Positions 9,069 through 11,763 of a stretch of 11,763 bases of DNA are shown one piece after another. Source of the stretch: Euperipatoides rowelli (Eukaryota; Onychophora; Udeonychophora; Euonychophora; Peripatopsidae); the NCBI GenBank assembly GCA_003024985.2, contig PXIH01S0005239.1; one strand, given 5' to 3'. The notes under the pieces were generated by a model that was not told where the DNA came from, searched no databases, and saw nothing but the letters and a program-made list of their open reading frames with translations. The translations under genes and the position numbers were made by a program. Numbering within the stretch: position 1 is the first letter of the stretch; every line of letters begins with the position of its first letter.

Positions 9069-9453
9069 CTCATCAGAAATGTCTGAATAAAAGCTCAGTT
9101 TGAATTTGTAAAAAGAACATTTCTCACAACTTTGTTTTTAATGCTTTAGATAATAAAAAATATAAAAAAAATAAAGCAATCTCCTGTAGAAAAAAAAAAT
9201 CAATAAAACAAATTGTTTTAAATAGCTGATAGATCTACAGTATATCAAATTTTTGTGATCTAACTTATAGAAAGTTTTATGTGAAACTATAGAAAAAAAA
9301 TGAAAAATGTAAGATTGAGAGAATAAAGAGTCTTCCGAGAGCAATTGAAATATTATAAAACATGGAAAGGCTTTTATTTATTGTTTATTTTTTCATTTAA
9401 AATACTTTGAAATATATTTACTGTATTTATTTATTATGAAGAATAAGTCGTGA
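9069..9453. other. AT-rich non-coding stretch
   Basis: No gene or repeat is recognised. A minus-strand opening at 9138-9344 translates to a phenylalanine- and tyrosine-rich string driven by poly-A and poly-T runs, and I regard it as chance. Confidence 0.65.
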
Positions 9454-10258
9454 GGCTTTTATCTTTACTTAATAAAATCCCAGAGAAGAATTTATGGGCC
9501 AATGAAAATAACGAGAAATCATATCAAAGTCGGGCTTCAAAGACAAAAGTGATGAACCAGGAAATAATCTGTCCAATCTATAAGCTAAGCATGATTTGCT
9601 GCGGGCTACATAATGTATTCTGCAGCAAATGCAGTCAAATATGGAAAAGACTAAATTTAAATGAATGGCAAAGAGTTATAATAGTCTTTATCATGGAGGA
9701 AAATATCTATTGATTTCTTGAATGAGCTAATGTTAATCGATTCAACTACAGTAAAAGGAAGAGGCCACATCATAAAGGTGAATGCACCTTTAGGATGTGG
9801 AGAATTAGAAGAATTTGATGCCGGTGAGAAATTCTCTGTATATGTCATACATTCTCTAGAGAAAACTGACGTTAAAGATAATTCTCCGATAAATCACTGA
9901 AGTAGGCTACTACTCTATGTTTTGAGAATTTATCTTTCAAAAATTAAATCGCAGTCAATTGACGATGATGCTTACACGTGACTCATCAAACATGGCAACA
10001 TGCAAGCTCAAGCCACTGCTGCCGTTTATGAAAAAATATCTGTTCTGCATTCAATTTTAAATACTAGAGATGAAAGAGGAGTTCTCAATATACACAAACA
10101 TACAATTTAGCAATCAGTTTGGATATCGGCAGGATTTGAAGAAGGTGAAATTGTACACATCAAAATCCCATAGTCTTTTTCTTCTCGTTGACAAACATGA
10201 ACCTGCAGCCATAGTAATAGCATCCTCCTCCTCGTTGATATGCAATCATTTTAAATAG
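9454..10258 (+). pseudogene. Degenerate protein-coding gene, family unknown
   Basis: This is the only stretch in the window whose translations look like ordinary globular protein and whose base composition is less AT-rich than its flanks. The dominant frame (codons beginning at 9454, 9601, 9901) carries several phrases: about 29 codons at 9454-9540, a phrase near 9601-9651, an uninterrupted run from about 9685 to the stop at 9898-9900 (with a KGRGHIIKVNAPLG segment and an acidic EELEEF-like patch), then 9901-9978, 9979-10107 and 10111-10167 between single stops. Openings in the next frame continue at about 9542-9580 and about 10166-10258, consistent with old frameshifts. An overlapping frame is also open at 9450-9713, so the first third is ambiguous. 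No start codon, splice sites, signal peptide or membrane segment could be assigned. I do not recognise the family. It could be a dead host gene, a transposon gene or an endogenised viral gene. Confidence 0.5.
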
Positions 10259-11196
10259 GTTTGACAAGGATCAACAGTAGGAATGAGTCATTTAAACGTT
10301 TAACCGACCACCAAAGTAATAAACATTTAAAATTTCAAAGCCATGTTTAAACGCAAAAAAAAAAAAATTTCAAGTCGTAACACAATAAAATAATTAAATT
10401 GTCGAATTTAAAAATTAGCGTTTATGTAAAAACCCTATTTTAGAGCACACTTGCAGCTGTAGAATGATAGAACAATTTAAAATTCATTCCTGGGAGGAAA
10501 CTTTTAAGATTTTAGCCGTATGCTAGATTAAAATCGGCGAAAAACAGATCTCTCATCAATAAGCTCTAGCCTAATAGCCTGATTTACGATTGTCTTTTGT
10601 TTTTATTTTATTTTTAATATTAGAATTTGACTTAAAAATAATTTACAATGAATGCAATGGAATAAAAGGTAAATAGTTGAGAAATCAGTCAGTAATTATT
10701 GATAAATCTCAGCATATCTTACACAAAGATTTAATATTCTTTTTTAAAAAAAATGTATTACAAGAAATGCTTGTTACCGAGTCGCGTTTCCGCTATATAA
10801 AGAAAATGTTTGTTTGACGTTTAAAACAAAACTTAAAATTTAAACCCATCATATACAATTAAATTATTTGAGATTGCAACTGATACAAGATAAAAGTACA
10901 AAATATACAGTAAATACCAGACATTGTTCACTAGCGCCATTTATTTCAATCTAATTTTCCTTTACGTAGTTAATTTTCGATAATAGACTAACGTAAAATT
11001 CAAAATAATTTGAAAACGTCTGAGTTGATAAATAAAATAATCTAGTGTTTTCTAAAAGAAATGTAAGTATAGCCAAATCAATATTAAAATTTTAAATGTT
11101 TTTATTTTCAACCTCCTTGTGTTTGTTAATTGATTTTATAAAAACCGCCGACTGTAAATAAAAAATCCAAAACATTTAGTACAAGTGGCCTGAGCT
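10259..11196. other. AT-rich non-coding stretch
   Basis: No gene is recognised. It contains a poly-A run (10356-10368), a TATATAAAGA word at 10794-10803 after a short GC-richer patch (GAGTCGCGTTTCCGC), and an AGCGCCAT word at 10933-10940 whose reverse complement overlaps the ATGGCGCT core of the CTCF motif described in flies. None of these is strong enough to call as a regulatory site. Confidence 0.6.
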
Positions 11197-11200
11197 ACAA

Positions 11201-11270
11201 TCTGATTGGTCTATAAAGGTCTGGATCCCATATATGCACTTTCCTCCAGCTCAAAATCAGCCAATCAGAG
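11201..11270. promoter_or_regulatory. Promoter-like patch: facing CCAAT boxes, TATA
   Basis: TCTGATTGG at 11201-11209 and CCAATCAGA at 11261-11269 are exact reverse complements, so two NF-Y-type CCAAT boxes face each other about 52 bp apart. TATAAA lies at 11213-11218, only four bases after the first box. On the minus strand the second CCAAT box precedes a CATATATGG word near 11228-11236. The patch is noticeably richer in G and C than its surroundings. It might be a core promoter for either strand, but no coding exon follows within the window. The inverted symmetry could instead reflect the ends of a small palindromic repeat. Confidence 0.35.
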
Positions 11271-11460
11271 GTCTGCTTGCAATCTAGCTGTGTGTTATTT
11301 CACAACCAGGTTACAAAATCGGGAAGTTTAGCAATTATTCTAAAAGTGATATTATTGTAGGATGTTAAAATTTAAATTTTATTTATTAAATCATTTATTA
11401 TGAATATATAATTGTTGGAGTTTTAAATCATATAATAATTTTAAATAATAATATATCAAT

Positions 11461-11759
11461 TACAGTAAAACCCCACTAGTCCAAATTAATTGGGACCAAG
11501 CCCTGTTTGGACAGTCGAGTTGTTCGGATTGTACAGAATTTCTATATAATCCATTAAAAAAATTAGCATCTATTGGTAGATGTGAGATCCAGACAGTATT
11601 CTAGCGTCTGGGTCTCAGACCTACCATTAGACGATTAATTTTTTTTATTTTTTTATTTTTATGTTCGCACTGGGCAGGTTTTCGGATTGTTGAAAATGTG
11701 TAGGCCTACATCTTGTTAAGCGATGACACATAAAAAAAATAGCAAGGTAAACTACTGTA
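11461..11759 (+). mobile_element. Pogo/Tigger-like non-autonomous element
   Basis: The left end, TA then CAGTAAAACCCC, followed by TAGTCC, AATTGGGACC and GTTCGGATTGT, has the characteristic wording of pogo/Tigger-type Tc1/mariner termini, which insert at TA. The right end reads TACTG then TA at 11753-11759, the reverse complement of the first seven bases, and a second TTCGGATTGT lies near 11680-11689 in direct orientation. Beyond the first seven bases the two ends match only loosely, so the right boundary is less certain than the left. The element is about 299 bp with no coding capacity, as for a MITE derived from a pogo-like transposon. A long internal hairpin occupies its middle. Confidence 0.6.
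11561..11640. repeat. Large imperfect hairpin in pogo-like element
   Basis: The left arm (11561-11594, AATTAG to CCAGAC) and right arm (11606-11640, GTCTGG to TTAATT) pair over about 34 bp with a few mismatches around the 11-base loop AGTATTCTAGC. A-rich sequence before and T-rich sequence after the arms extend the pairing. It is much longer than the other small hairpins, so it was probably made by an inverted duplication or is a nested foldback element. A transcribed copy would fold into a long stem. Confidence 0.8.
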
Positions 11760-11763
11760 AATT

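Noticed and set aside
9657-9848. Minus-strand 63-codon opening opposite the degenerate gene
   Set aside because: It is antisense to the longest uninterrupted run of the plus-strand relic, and no independent protein signal is seen.
10794-10803. TATATAAAGA as a core promoter
   Set aside because: A TATA-like word alone is expected often in AT-rich DNA, and no transcript or exon signal follows.

Overview
The window looks like strongly AT-rich, non-coding nuclear DNA from an animal, most likely an invertebrate. The reasons are long introns-or-intergenic-like stretches with stops in every frame, a tandem satellite, homopolymer and microsatellite tracts, a pogo/Tigger-like DNA-transposon end, and no bacterial-style gene packing. 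A mollusc or other lophotrochozoan would fit the texture, but nothing in the sequence proves the taxon. I found no intact protein-coding gene, rRNA, tRNA or CRISPR array.

Layout. 1-1500: AT-rich unique-looking DNA with a TCTG microsatellite and small hairpins. 1508-1672: an old copy of an interspersed repeat (family I) that recurs reversed at 8793-9068. 2030-2041: an isolated exact match to the CTCF core consensus. About 2785-4537: an array of about 20 diverged copies of a 90-bp satellite. It holds a 28-bp perfect inverted repeat made by a local inverted insertion, and a single N flanked by an exact 40-bp duplication that is almost certainly an assembly seam. 4540-5570: featureless AT-rich DNA. 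5583-5930 and 7562-7930: two diverged same-orientation copies of a GC-richer interspersed element (family II) with poly-C and poly-T tracts. 5931-7560: AT-rich, with one (TA)9 tract. Around 8060-8301: a short open stretch whose first part faintly resembles the end of a BED zinc finger. 8793-9068: a 276-bp element with terminal inverted repeats.

9454-10258 is the only stretch that reads like former protein-coding DNA: phrases of plausible protein sequence in one dominant plus-strand frame, interrupted by stops and apparent frameshifts. I could not identify the family. About 11200-11270 has two CCAAT boxes facing each other around a TATAAA box, a promoter-like patch with no gene visible after it. 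11461-11759 looks like a non-autonomous pogo-like element with TA-flanked ends and a large internal hairpin.

There is no pathway or operon to describe. The content is repeat biology and gene decay. The most informative observations are the assembly seam that breaks the 90-bp period, the inverted insertion inside the satellite, the unidentified degenerate gene, and the reversed pair of family I copies.
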